A DNA stretch of 64,000 nucleotides. It comes from Pseudomonas sp. sp1636 (GTDB lineage Bacteria > Pseudomonadota > Gammaproteobacteria > Pseudomonadales > Pseudomonadaceae). This document shows positions 8,498 to 17,257 of the stretch, piece by piece (within the stretch, counting starts at the first letter, position 1; each line of letters starts with the position of its first letter). The DNA lies in assembly GCF_030376615.1 (NCBI RefSeq), contig NZ_JARRAB010000013.1, positions 62,001 through 126,000 of the forward strand, given 5' to 3'. Below the pieces are notes generated by a model, which saw only the letters and a program-made list of their open reading frames with translations, had not been told where the DNA came from and ran no database searches. The translations under genes were made by a program, and so were the position numbers.

Positions 8498-9160
8498 TCA
8501 GCGTTTGCGGCACAGGCTCAGGCCGTCGCCCAGCGGCAACAGCGACAGGTCGATACGCGCATCGTCATGCAGCGCACGGTTGAGCGCCTGGATGGCGCGG
8601 GTATCTTCGCTGTCCGGGTTCGGCTCCAGCACCCGGCCGCTCCACAGGGTGTTGTCGAACAGGATCAGGCCGCCCTGGCGCACCAGCCGCAGGGCATGCT
8701 CCAGGTAGGCCGGGTAGTTGGTCTTGTCGGCGTCGATGAAGATCAGGTCGAAGCTGCCGGCCTGCCCTGCACGTTCAAGCCCGGCCAAGGTATCCAGGGC
8801 CGGCGCCAGGCGTTGTTCGATGCGCTCAGCGAGGCCGGCTTCGCGCCAGTAGCGCTCGGCGATGGCGTTGTAGTCGCCGGGGATATCGCAGCAGATCATC
8901 CGCCCCTCCTGCACCATGGCCTGGGCCATGCAGAGAGCGCTGTAGCCGGTGAAGGTGCCGACCTCGAGTATCCGCCGGGCGCCGATCAACTGCACCAGCA
9001 GCGCCATGAACTGGCCCTGCTCGGGAGCGATTTGCCAGTTGGCATTGGCCAGTTGCGCCGTCTCGTCGCGCAGCCGCTTGAGCAGCGGCGTTTCGCGCAG
9101 GGACACGTCGAGCAGATAGCGGTAAAGGTTGTCGTCGAGCGTGAGGGTGCGGTTGGTCAT
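8498..9160 (-). CDS. SAM-dependent O-methyltransferase, caffeoyl-CoA type
   Basis: A class I methyltransferase of 220 residues related to bacterial COMT-like enzymes. The SAM-binding motif I reads RRILEVGTFTGYSALCMA. The metal/substrate region contains FDLIFIDADKTNYPAYLEHAL and GGLILFDNTLWSG, matching the divalent-metal ligands of this family (D-A-D-K and D-N). The start at 9160 (MTNRTLTLDD) is preceded by GGAGAGCCC; the upstream in-frame codons are probably untranslated. Substrate unknown. The next gene upstream on the same strand is an NlpC/P60 lipoprotein, 62 bp away, with no evident functional link. Confidence 0.9.
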   Translation of the reverse strand: MTNRTLTLDDNLYRYLLDVSLRETPLLKRLRDETAQLANANWQIAPEQGQFMALLVQLIGARRILEVGTFTGYSALCMAQAMVQEGRMICCDIPGDYNAIAERYWREAGLAERIEQRLAPALDTLAGLERAGQAGSFDLIFIDADKTNYPAYLEHALRLVRQGGLILFDNTLWSGRVLEPNPDSEDTRAIQALNRALHDDARIDLSLLPLGDGLSLCRKR

Positions 9161-9222
9161 GGGCTCTCCATGGATGAACACGCGCTACTGGCGTTCTCGT
9201 AGGAGCTGGCGCACCCGGGCAA

Positions 9223-9741
9223 TCAGGGATTAGTCGCCAACTCCGCGGTAAATACCCGCTTGGCATCCAGGTAGGTGCGCTGCCAGTAGCTGTTGCTGAG
9301 GCTGTCCAGGCGCACGGTGCCGCCGCTGGAGGGCGCATGCACGAAGCGCCCGTCGCCGACGTAGATGCCGGCATGGCTGACCTGGCGCCCACCGTTGGTG
9401 GCGAAGAACAGCAGATCACCGCTTTGCAGGGCATTACGGGCAACGGCTGGCGCGCGCATGCGGATTAGTTCGCGGGTCGAACGCGGCAGGCTGACGCCGG
9501 CAGCGTCACGGTAGACATAGCCAATCAGCCCGCTGCAGTCGAAACCGCCTGCCGGGGTATTGCCGCCATAGCGATAAGGCGTACCGACCAACCCGAGGGC
9601 GCGGAACAATACGTTCTCGGCGCCACCGTGAGAGCTGGCGACGGGCACATGAATGGTTGGTTGTGGAGTAGGAGCACGGCCCGCGCAACCAGTCAGCAGC
9701 GCGGCAAGCAGGAACAGGGCAACAGGGGTCGTGACGTTCAT
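9223..9741 (-). CDS. NlpC/P60 peptidoglycan hydrolase lipoprotein (copy 1)
   Basis: A 172-residue lipoprotein related to E. coli MepS (Spr) and NlpC. The signal peptide carries a lipobox LLTGC with lipidated C19. The cysteine peptidase triad reads C69 (GGFDCSGL), H123 (QVSHAGIYVG) and H135 (RFVHAPSSGG). It likely cleaves peptide cross-links of peptidoglycan from the outer membrane. A second, longer paralogue lies directly upstream on the same strand, separated by 83 bp. The two share the core PYRYGG/RYRYGG, PRSTRE and RVSHAGIY-type motifs, pointing to an old tandem duplication. Confidence 0.93.
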   Translation of the reverse strand: MNVTTPVALFLLAALLTGCAGRAPTPQPTIHVPVASSHGGAENVLFRALGLVGTPYRYGGNTPAGGFDCSGLIGYVYRDAAGVSLPRSTRELIRMRAPAVARNALQSGDLLFFATNGGRQVSHAGIYVGDGRFVHAPSSGGTVRLDSLSNSYWQRTYLDAKRVFTAELATNP

Positions 9742-9824
9742 CAGCGAAGCGATCCAGAGCCTGAATGCGCTCTACTGTGCCTACTCGGGAGAAACAGCGC
9801 AACCTTTGCGGCTGCGCCAGACAA

Positions 9825-10439
9825 TCAGGGGTGCCGGACGGGCTGATCGGCCGACGCCAGGGCCAGGGCTCGTTTGGCTTCGATAAAGGTGCGGTTCCAA
9901 TAGCGATCTTCCAGGCTATCTACCCGCACACCGCCGCTGCGGCTGCTGGAGGAGTGGATAAACTGATCGTCGCCCAGGTAGATGCCCGCATGGCTGACAC
10001 GGCCGCGGCCATTGGTGCTGAAGAACAGCAGATCGCCCGGTTCCAACTCTTCACGCTCGACCAGGGGCGCATCGATATTGATCATTTCGCGAGTCGAACG
10101 CGGCAATTGCATACCGAGCTCTTCCTGGAACAGGTAACCGATGAAGCCACTGCAATCGAACCCAGACTTCACCGTGCTGCCGCCGTAGCGATAACGGGTG
10201 CCCACCAGCGCCAGGCCATGGGACAGAATGCTGTCGGCCAACTGAGGGAGTTCGTAGGGTTTTTCGGTGGCGAAGTCGACCATTGCTGCGGCGTCGGTCT
10301 CATCGAAAACAACCGTATGCTTAGCCGGCTTGGCCTGCATCACTGCAGTGCTCGCCGGCGTTTGCGGCGCATGCCCGGCACAGGCGGCCAGAGCCAGAGT
10401 GAGCGCAAGAGGCACGAGCGGTGCGAAGTTTTTGAACAT
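9825..10439 (-). CDS. NlpC/P60 peptidoglycan hydrolase lipoprotein (copy 2)
   Basis: A 204-residue paralogue of the neighbouring lipoprotein. Its lipobox LAAC places lipidated C20. An extra ~30-residue segment sits between the anchor and the catalytic domain (VVFDETDAAAMVDFATEKP). The triad is C96 (SGFDCSGF), H150 (RVSHAGIYLG) and H162 (QFIHSSSS). The ATG at 10439 is chosen; an in-frame GTG two codons earlier is equally possible. Both copies keep all catalytic residues, so both are probably active murein endopeptidases or carboxypeptidases with partly redundant roles. Confidence 0.92.
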   Translation of the reverse strand: MFKNFAPLVPLALTLALAACAGHAPQTPASTAVMQAKPAKHTVVFDETDAAAMVDFATEKPYELPQLADSILSHGLALVGTRYRYGGSTVKSGFDCSGFIGYLFQEELGMQLPRSTREMINIDAPLVEREELEPGDLLFFSTNGRGRVSHAGIYLGDDQFIHSSSSRSGGVRVDSLEDRYWNRTFIEAKRALALASADQPVRHP

Positions 10440-10748
10440 GGGCACAAGGTGTCGTAGTTTTTCCAGGGCGCGACTATGCCTTCTACGCCCTTCATTTGCA
10501 AATTCTATGGGGCTTGATGTGACTCAGCAGTTCCGGCAAAACATCTAAGCGCCGCACCGCAAGAAACGAACATGCCATTGAATTGCCAGTAACTTTTAAG
10601 CTCTAATCGGCCCTGGTCGTCGGATCGATTTTTTTCGCTCAAGGGAATGAGAGTCCTCAGCAGTTTCTGCTGCCGTTGTTTGCTTTCCCGCCTGCGTAAA
10701 AAGCCAATTCCCTCGAGACCCTCACCGAGTCGACAAGGAGTTTTCATC
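10440..10748. other. 309-bp divergent promoter region
   Basis: Between the NlpC/P60 gene on the minus strand and the four-gene envelope operon on the plus strand. It must hold both promoters. I see no convincing operator palindrome or small gene. Confidence 0.4.
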
Positions 10749-11621
10749 ATGCGCATGCTTAAAAAAACCGGCCCCCTCGTTCTGGGCGCCTGCATTGGTC
10801 TTTCGGCAGGCTGCGCCAACATGTCGCAGAACGAGTGGATGAACAAAGAGAACATCGGCACCCTCGCCGGTGCTGCCGCGGGCGTGCTGATCGGCAGCCA
10901 GGTCGGCAGTGGCAGCGGCCGCACCGCCGCCATGATGGTTGGCGCCCTGGCGGGCGGCATGCTCGGCAAATCCATCGGCGCCAAACTGGACGAACGCGAT
11001 CGCCAGGCCCTGGCCTTGCAGACCCAACAGGTGCTGAACAACAGCCTCGATGGCCAGGCCAGCACCTGGACCTCCGGCCACAGCGGCGCCAGCGCGCAAA
11101 TCACCCCGGTCAGCACCGAAATCCGCTCGCGCACTGTCGCGGTCAAGCGCACCGCCCAGGTTCAGCCGGTGCCCAACATGCAATTGCTGAACAAGCCCTA
11201 CCGCGCCTTGAAATCCGCCAACGTGCGCAGCGCGCCGAGCACCAGCGCCGAAAAAGTCGGCGGCCTGGCCAGCGGCAGCACCTTCACCGCCATCGGCCGC
11301 ACCGACAACGACTGGATCATGGTCGGACGTCAGGGCGTCAGCATCGGTTATGTCTACGCCCCGCTGGTCGCCGCCGTCGGCAGCCAAACCACGGCCAGCA
11401 CCGCTCAACCTGTCGCGCCCGCTACCGACCTGGATGCCATGGATGTCGCCAGCGCCAAGGAGCAGGGTTTCGACCTGGACAGCCTGAGCCTGGTGGAAGA
11501 ACAAGTCACCGCCCAGACCACCTGCCGCACGGTCAATTACAACATGACCAGCAAGGGCGCCAACGACCAGCAAACCGTTCAGGCCTGCCAGGCCGCCGAT
11601 GGTGCGTGGGAACTGATCTGA
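10749..11621 (+). CDS. Lipoprotein with glycine-zipper and SH3-like domain
   Basis: 290 residues. The lipobox LSAGC gives lipidated C22. Residues about 36-75 form a glycine zipper (GTLAGAAAGVLIGSQVGSGSG then MVGALAGGMLG), found in outer-membrane lipoproteins of the SlyB/17-kDa type. A bacterial SH3-like domain follows at about 148-200 (SANVRSAPSTSAEKVGGLASG, WIMVGRQG, IGYVYAPLV), and a C-terminal segment carries two cysteines. The ATG at 10749 has AAGGAG 8 bp upstream; the longer frame before it is not coding in character. First gene of a tight four-gene operon. Probably binds peptidoglycan or stabilises an envelope complex; function inferred. Confidence 0.85.
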   Translation: MRMLKKTGPLVLGACIGLSAGCANMSQNEWMNKENIGTLAGAAAGVLIGSQVGSGSGRTAAMMVGALAGGMLGKSIGAKLDERDRQALALQTQQVLNNSLDGQASTWTSGHSGASAQITPVSTEIRSRTVAVKRTAQVQPVPNMQLLNKPYRALKSANVRSAPSTSAEKVGGLASGSTFTAIGRTDNDWIMVGRQGVSIGYVYAPLVAAVGSQTTASTAQPVAPATDLDAMDVASAKEQGFDLDSLSLVEEQVTAQTTCRTVNYNMTSKGANDQQTVQACQAADGAWELI

Positions 11622-11628
11622 CCGGGAT

Positions 11629-13509
11629 ATGAACATGAAGAACTTTGCAGCCCTCAGCCTCATGGCGCTGAGCGTGGTCGCGCAGGCGGCCGATAACAGC
11701 CACCGCTTGGCCTATTCGAAGGCGGAGAATGTCGAAGTATTCGTCGACCATGCCAGCGGCCAGCCCTGGTGCAGCAGCGCCCTGAACATGCGCTTCGCCT
11801 TCGGCGGCGCGGCCAATCAGAACACCCTCGAGCGCCTGCTGCCGAAACTGGGCGGATTGCTCGCCAGCCAGTGCCCACAAGCCGAAAGCCTGAACTGGCA
11901 AAGCCTCGACCAGAACGGCCAGCTGCAGGCCCAAGGCAGCGCCAGCAAGAGCGGCGCCTGGCTCGCCCAGGTGACGCCAAGCGCCCCTGCCAGCACAGCG
12001 CCTCCTGCCCTGGCAGGCCACACACCGATCCCAGCCACCGCGCCAGCCAGCGTAGCGGCCGATCCGCCAACACAGCCTGCTGCAGCGCCCGCCAGCGCCG
12101 CCGCAGCAGCGCCAACTGCCGAGCCAATAGCAGCCGAGCCAATAACTGCCGGGCCAATCGCAGCCGAGCCAATCGTCGAACCAACCGCCACGCAAACAAC
12201 CGCAGCCCCGGCCGCAACCGTTGCGGCACCGGCGGTTCCGAGCAATGACTTCAGCGTGGCCGGCTGGAAGCCGCCCCTGGAGAGCGACGTGCTCGCCCAG
12301 GCCAGCTTCCTGAGCATCATCCAGGATCAGAGCGGCTGCCGCTTTCGCACCAGCTACAAGCAGGAAGGCGACAGCCAGTTCATCCAGGCCGAATCCACCG
12401 GCATCAGCTGCGGCCCGGACGGTTTCGCCAGCGGCACGGGACAACTGCTGCTCAAACGTAGCGATGGTGTCGAGCTCAAGCGTATCAAGGCCAGTTTCCA
12501 TCGCGGCCTGCCGATCAGCGACGGCACTCTCGACCTGCCCGTGGTCGGCTTCGACGAAGAGCAGAACATGCTGCTGTGGCTGAGCAGCGACCCGGTCAAC
12601 CGCGTGCATTACCTGGTGCGGGCAAAACACAACCGCTATGCCGGCAGCTGGCACCTGGAACAACCGCTGCTACTGGCCCTGACCGACAACGCCGAGCTGT
12701 TTCGCCAAGCCGAAAGCATCCGCACCATCCTGTTCGCCCCGCTCGCCCAGCTCGACAAGCAACGGCCCAAGGAAACCTGGATCAGCGCCTACGCCATGCG
12801 CGACCTGGACAAGGGCCTGCTCAAGGGCGACCGCGACGCCTGGCTGTACGAGGTCGGATTGCAGCGCAACTACCGCAGCAAACTCTGGGACTTCGACCCC
12901 AACCGCGCCAACAACCACCTCTTCGCATTCGAGCGCAAGCAGGCAGAAATCGCCCGCCGCGAAGCCGAGCAGAAGGCGCGCGACGAACAGCGCCTGCGCG
13001 AGCAGGTGGCCTACCAGGCTGAAGAGCAGCTACGTCTTTTCGAGGCCATGCAAGAGCAGAGCCGCAATCCGCGCAAGCTGATGGCAAGCCTGATCGACGA
13101 TGTCGGCCAGGGTTCCGGCTATCGCGCACTGATGCGCGGCGAGGCGCGCGACATCCGTCAGGTCGTGCACATCGACGGCAAACAGGACGACGCCTGGGTT
13201 CTGGACTACCCCTATGAGGCCCGACTCAGCGCCGACGACGCCGATCAGCAGCCGGAGAACGGCTGGTACCTGATTCAGGGCAAGGTCAGCCTGGACACCA
13301 GCAAGCGCGACGGCCAGGAACTGCCGCTGACATTGATCGCGGCCAATTCGTTGCTGGCCTGCGCAGACCAGGGCTGCGCCGATCTGCGCGACCCGCTCAA
13401 GCTCACGCGCCAGCGCCTGAACAATCCCGAGTGGACGCCCGAAGAAGCCAAGAACCAAGTCCGTGCCGCCTGGCCGGATCGTTATCCCCAGGCCCAGGTA
13501 CAGGAGTGA
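11629..13509 (+). CDS. Exported protein with Ala/Pro repeat linker and coiled coil, function unknown
   Basis: 626 residues, not recognised. The Sec signal ends near AQA (residue 21). A folded N-terminal part (about 25-120) precedes a low-complexity Ala/Pro linker (about 122-205) that contains repeated PIAAEPI units. A second globular region follows (about 207-420), then a charged coiled coil around 430-475 (ERKQAEIARREAEQKARDEQ) and a C-terminal domain of ~150 residues with a C-x4-C pair (LLACADQGCADL). It starts 7 bp after the lipoprotein gene and is followed 5 bp later by the next gene, so the products are co-made. Periplasmic location is inferred from the signal peptide. Confidence 0.75.
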   Translation: MNMKNFAALSLMALSVVAQAADNSHRLAYSKAENVEVFVDHASGQPWCSSALNMRFAFGGAANQNTLERLLPKLGGLLASQCPQAESLNWQSLDQNGQLQAQGSASKSGAWLAQVTPSAPASTAPPALAGHTPIPATAPASVAADPPTQPAAAPASAAAAAPTAEPIAAEPITAGPIAAEPIVEPTATQTTAAPAATVAAPAVPSNDFSVAGWKPPLESDVLAQASFLSIIQDQSGCRFRTSYKQEGDSQFIQAESTGISCGPDGFASGTGQLLLKRSDGVELKRIKASFHRGLPISDGTLDLPVVGFDEEQNMLLWLSSDPVNRVHYLVRAKHNRYAGSWHLEQPLLLALTDNAELFRQAESIRTILFAPLAQLDKQRPKETWISAYAMRDLDKGLLKGDRDAWLYEVGLQRNYRSKLWDFDPNRANNHLFAFERKQAEIARREAEQKARDEQRLREQVAYQAEEQLRLFEAMQEQSRNPRKLMASLIDDVGQGSGYRALMRGEARDIRQVVHIDGKQDDAWVLDYPYEARLSADDADQQPENGWYLIQGKVSLDTSKRDGQELPLTLIAANSLLACADQGCADLRDPLKLTRQRLNNPEWTPEEAKNQVRAAWPDRYPQAQVQE

Positions 13510-13514
13510 ACCGC

Positions 13515-14558
13515 ATGCCAAAACAACTCAAATTCATCGTACCCGGGGCCGCACTGGTGGTATTGCTTGGCGGCTATTTCGGTCTCAGCCAGGTTGCCGC
13601 GAACAGCGCTGAGAGCCGGATCGAAGACTGGCTCTACGACAATGAACTGGACGGCCAGGTCAGCTGGCGGTCGCTGTCCTCGAGCCCGTTTGGCGGCACC
13701 GTGGTGCTCGCCGGCGTCGAAGTCATGGGCTCCGCCGGCGCACTCAAAGGTCTGGACCTGAGCATCCAGCGCCTGCAGATCAGCGATCTGGTCAATGAGC
13801 GTGAGCGCAAGAGCCTGAGCCTCGATATCCAGGGCATCAGCTTCCCGAACAGCGACAAAGGCCTGGGCCAACAGCTCAACGCGGAAGTCTTCGGCAACCT
13901 GCTGCTCGACAGTGGCCGCAGCGAACTGCAACCCTTCGACCTGAAACTGCAGGGGCGCTATGACAATGACGAGCAACAGGCCAGCTACAGCCTGGCGCTG
14001 ACGTTGCCGGAGTTGCTGGAGATCGAAAGCAGCCAGACCATCGACAGGGTGCGTGACCTCGATAGCCTGTTCAGCGGTGCCGTCGCCCAGGCCTCCAGGC
14101 ACAGTTCCGTGCTGGCCCGCTCCGGCATCGGCAAGCACCTGGAGGGCGACCTCGACACCGCGCTCAAACGCCTGCTCAGCATCGAGCTGGGCGACAGCGC
14201 CTTCAGCCTGCGCGACCTCGGCTACTTCAAGCGCAGCAACGCGCTGCACCAGCGCTATGCCCTGAGCCTCGACCCCACCAGCCAGGATGATGCCGAAACC
14301 CAGCGCCAGGCGGCGTTTGCACGGCAGATGCGCAACGAGCAGAAGGGTTGCGAAGACCAGCTGGCGCCGCTCTACCGCGATGCCGAGCAGGCCTGCTCCA
14401 GCTGGCTGGCCACCCTCAATGGCCAGAACGAGGGAATCCGCCTGAGCAGTTCGCCGGAGGAACGAGTACGCCTGTCCGACCTGTTCAATGCGGCGCAGCG
14501 CCCCGATCGGGCCGAGCGCTTGCTGAGCCGCCTCAACCTGCGCATCGACAGCCTGTGA
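13515..14558 (+). CDS. Membrane-anchored periplasmic protein, function unknown
   Basis: 347 residues. One N-terminal membrane segment (about 6-27, IVPGAALVVLLGGYFGLSQV) anchors a large domain rich in alternating hydrophobic/polar stretches (VSWRSLSSSPFGGTVVLAGVEV), reminiscent of DUF945 or AsmA-like beta-rich periplasmic proteins; this resemblance is impressionistic. Two cysteines near the C-terminus (KGCEDQ and ACSSW) could pair. The start is set by CAGGAG, which overlaps the preceding stop codon. Third gene of the envelope operon. Confidence 0.72.
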   Translation: MPKQLKFIVPGAALVVLLGGYFGLSQVAANSAESRIEDWLYDNELDGQVSWRSLSSSPFGGTVVLAGVEVMGSAGALKGLDLSIQRLQISDLVNERERKSLSLDIQGISFPNSDKGLGQQLNAEVFGNLLLDSGRSELQPFDLKLQGRYDNDEQQASYSLALTLPELLEIESSQTIDRVRDLDSLFSGAVAQASRHSSVLARSGIGKHLEGDLDTALKRLLSIELGDSAFSLRDLGYFKRSNALHQRYALSLDPTSQDDAETQRQAAFARQMRNEQKGCEDQLAPLYRDAEQACSSWLATLNGQNEGIRLSSSPEERVRLSDLFNAAQRPDRAERLLSRLNLRIDSL

Positions 14559-14634
14559 TACCCAGGCTCTCCGTGCTGCGCGCAGAGGGCCTGTTCGCTA
14601 CCGACAAACCTGCTCGACTGACGAGATAAACAGC

Positions 14635-16386
14635 ATGTCTTATGACTATGGCTCCCAGACCCTGGGAATTCGCAACCCGTTCCGTTTCGAAGGCAGCCTG
14701 ATTGCAACGCGCGGTGCCCTGGTCGCACTCGGCGGATTTTATGCCCTGTTCCAGGTCGCCGGTCTGGTCAACCGCGGCCGTGACCTGGAAGGCTGGATCT
14801 GCGCGGGCCTCGGCCTGCTGCTGGTGATCTGGGGCTTGACCGTATTGGGTCAGGGCCTGCTCAAGGTGTTCCGCTTCTACGTCGGCCGCAACGTGCCGGC
14901 CAGCCTGGCGCCGAACCAGGCCGACAGCGCTAGCCGCGATCACAATGCCTATCGCAGCGAAGAACTGCGCGACATGTTGATGGCACGCAAGAACACCACC
15001 TTCAAAGAACCGCAAAGCCTGTTCTCCCGCCTGATCCACAGCCTGCTGCCGCGCCTGCTGTTCATGCCGCCGGTGTACCGCGCGCTGGCGGAAAACCTGC
15101 TGTTCAGCCTCAGCGTCTCGCTGTTCATGCTGCTCGCCTTCGGCCTGGTCTGGTTCGCCAACGCCACCGGCCTGGCACGCCTGGACAACACGCCGGTGAT
15201 GGCCTGGCTGGGGCTGCTGCTGACCCTCTACCTGCTCAAACTGTGGCTGGGCATGCGTGAGCCATTCCGCCACTTCAGCCGCGGCGCCATGGACATCAGC
15301 CTGCTGCGGATCGGCCTGACCCTGGCCCTGGCGATCCTCCTGCCGGTCGCGCTGGCGTATGTCCACCGCCATGTGCAGGCCATCCCCCGCTTGCCGATCA
15401 ACACCCTGCCCCACCTGCTGACCCTGCTGCTGCTCGGCGCCATCACCACCGGCCTGGGCCTGTACCTGCTGGCGCAGCGTCTCAAGCTGGCCGAACCGAG
15501 CACCGAAGTCTCCGAACACCGCAACAACTGGCAGAAGAACCTGATGCCGCGCGAGCTGTTCATCCACCTGGACTCGCACATCCTGGCCAACCGCCGCCAT
15601 CGGGAAATCCCCAACCGGATCTATCAGAAATTCGAACCCTCGCTGTGCCAGGAAGGCGGCAGCGAGAAAGGCACCTTCGCCGGGCGCACCCTGGTGGAAA
15701 CCCAACCGATCCTCAGCGAAATAGCCTATGGCAGCGGCTTCCGCGCCGTTCGCATCGCCACCAGCGGGCTCGGCCAGACGCTGCTGGCGGTAGGTGCCCT
15801 GAGCCTGATCGGCCTCAGCGCCGACCTGGCGCGCGTGGCGCACCAGCCCGCACTGCTGAGCGGCCTGATCATGCCCGGCCTGCTGTTGATCTTCGGCACG
15901 GTGCTGAGCCGCATGGGCAATGCCTTCTGGGCCGAGATGCAGTTCCGCTCGCTGCTCCTGGAGTTGAGCGTGGAAGGCACCTACACCGAGTCGAAACTCT
16001 CCACCGGCACCGGCATCTATGACAGCACCCGCTCGGAGAACACCGTAGTACGCTCGACCATCACGCCCTGGTTCCTGGTCAGCGACCTGCTCACCAGCAC
16101 CTTCGCCATCACTGGCAACATGAACCTCGAACAGGAACGCCACATCCTCTCGCTGGGCAAGGCCGACGACGCCCTGGACGCGGTACTCGGTGAACTGGAG
16201 GAGTTCTTCGCCAGCCGCCAGACCATCGCCGGCATCAACGAGGTGGATCTGCAGTCGGCCAGCCAGATCTACCAGATGAACGAGCAGACCCGCGCCCTAC
16301 CCGCCCAGCCGACGACCCTCGCGCTGCCGGCCGAACAGGCCGCCGGCTCGATCGCCCGCACAGAAGAACAAGGCGCAACCACCTGA
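14635..16386 (+). CDS. Polytopic membrane protein, function unknown
   Basis: 583 residues with about eight predicted membrane segments: near 24-45, 52-75, 153-175, 186-206, 223-243, 257-280, 378-400 and 410-430. A soluble loop of ~90 residues lies between segments six and seven, and the C-terminal ~150 residues are soluble (ESKLSTGTGIYDSTRSENTVVRS, LEQERHILSLGKADDALD). No transporter or enzyme motif is recognised. The start follows GACGAGATAAACAGC, 76 bp after the previous gene. Last gene of the operon; together the set gives a lipoprotein, a secreted protein, an anchored periplasmic protein and a membrane protein, as expected for an envelope complex. Confidence 0.75.
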   Translation: MSYDYGSQTLGIRNPFRFEGSLIATRGALVALGGFYALFQVAGLVNRGRDLEGWICAGLGLLLVIWGLTVLGQGLLKVFRFYVGRNVPASLAPNQADSASRDHNAYRSEELRDMLMARKNTTFKEPQSLFSRLIHSLLPRLLFMPPVYRALAENLLFSLSVSLFMLLAFGLVWFANATGLARLDNTPVMAWLGLLLTLYLLKLWLGMREPFRHFSRGAMDISLLRIGLTLALAILLPVALAYVHRHVQAIPRLPINTLPHLLTLLLLGAITTGLGLYLLAQRLKLAEPSTEVSEHRNNWQKNLMPRELFIHLDSHILANRRHREIPNRIYQKFEPSLCQEGGSEKGTFAGRTLVETQPILSEIAYGSGFRAVRIATSGLGQTLLAVGALSLIGLSADLARVAHQPALLSGLIMPGLLLIFGTVLSRMGNAFWAEMQFRSLLLELSVEGTYTESKLSTGTGIYDSTRSENTVVRSTITPWFLVSDLLTSTFAITGNMNLEQERHILSLGKADDALDAVLGELEEFFASRQTIAGINEVDLQSASQIYQMNEQTRALPAQPTTLALPAEQAAGSIARTEEQGATT

Positions 16387-16395
16387 AGGCCCAAC

Positions 16396-17166
16396 CTACT
16401 CCGGCGCCGACCACAGCTGTTGCAGCCGGGTCAGCGCCTGGGCCGCCCCCATTTGCACATGCACATCGACGACAGCGCTCAGATCGCCGCGGGCGGGGTT
16501 GATCTCGACGGTGAAACCGCCCGCCTGACGGGTGCGCAGCACTGGCTCGACGATATAGGGGAAGCTGGCGCTGGTGCCGATGCTGACGACCGCCTCGAAG
16601 CCTTTGCCCAGCTCGGTATACAGGCTGTCGATGGCCTGCTCCGGGAGCATTTCCTCGAACAGCACCACCGGCGGACGCAGGATGCCGCCGCACTGCCCGC
16701 ACCTGGGCGGCAACGGCCGGCTCAGGTGCTCGGCCAATTGCGCATCGATGGCGCCGCAGGATTGGCAATACAGCGGCGCCAGCTCGCCGTGGATCTCGAT
16801 CAGGCGCTCCGGCGGGCTGCCGGCGGCGCGGTGATAGCCGTCGATATTCTGGGTCAGCACCCAACACTGGGGTTTCAAACGCTGCAACTCGGCGATGGCG
16901 TAGTGCCCGGCATTGGCCCGGGCGCCGAGGCAGGCTTTGCCCAGTTCGGCCAGGTACTTCCAACACAGCGCCGGGTCGCGCTGCAGCATGGATCCGGAAA
17001 GCGCCGCCTCGATCGGCAGGCCTTCGGCGGTCTGGCCGTTGTACAGGCCGCCGATACCGCGGTAGGTCGGCAAGCCGGAGTCGGCGGACAGACCGGCGCC
17101 GGTAATGATCAGGATGCGCTCGGCCGCCACTATGGCCTGGGCGACACGGGCAATGACCTCGTCCAT
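16396..17166 (-). CDS. cobB: NAD-dependent protein deacylase, sirtuin family
   Basis: A 256-residue Sir2 enzyme that removes acyl groups from lysines with NAD+, giving nicotinamide and O-acyl-ADP-ribose. NAD-binding motifs: ITGAGLSADSGLPTYRG near residue 20 and TQNIDGYH near 105. The catalytic histidine lies in IEIHGEL. A zinc ribbon is formed by CQSC and CGQC. The C-terminal Rossmann part has SIGTSASFPY and EINP. The symbol is used in the broad bacterial sense; orthology to E. coli cobB is likely but not tested. It converges with the preceding operon, only 10 bp from its stop. Confidence 0.9.
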   Translation of the reverse strand: MDEVIARVAQAIVAAERILIITGAGLSADSGLPTYRGIGGLYNGQTAEGLPIEAALSGSMLQRDPALCWKYLAELGKACLGARANAGHYAIAELQRLKPQCWVLTQNIDGYHRAAGSPPERLIEIHGELAPLYCQSCGAIDAQLAEHLSRPLPPRCGQCGGILRPPVVLFEEMLPEQAIDSLYTELGKGFEAVVSIGTSASFPYIVEPVLRTRQAGGFTVEINPARGDLSAVVDVHVQMGAAQALTRLQQLWSAPE

Positions 17167-17181
17167 CTCAAGCGCTCCCGC

Positions 17182-17253
17182 GTAGGGCGGACGACGCTCT
17201 TTTCGTCCACCGCCATATCAACAGGTGGATGGAGAAAGCGTCATCCACCCTAC
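17182..17253. repeat. Intergenic palindromic repeat (GTAGGGTGGA type)
   Basis: The arm at 17182-17211 (begins GTAGGGCGGACGACGC) and the arm at 17224-17253 (ends CATCCACCCTAC) are near-complementary over 30 bp with a 12-bp loop. This sequence type is a common dispersed intergenic repeat in pseudomonads. Confidence 0.75.
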
Positions 17254-17257
17254 CTTT

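Noticed and set aside
14533..16143. 536-codon minus-strand frame opposite the polytopic membrane protein
   Set aside because: Gln/Ala/Gly/His-rich shadow; the plus strand encodes a coherent membrane protein.
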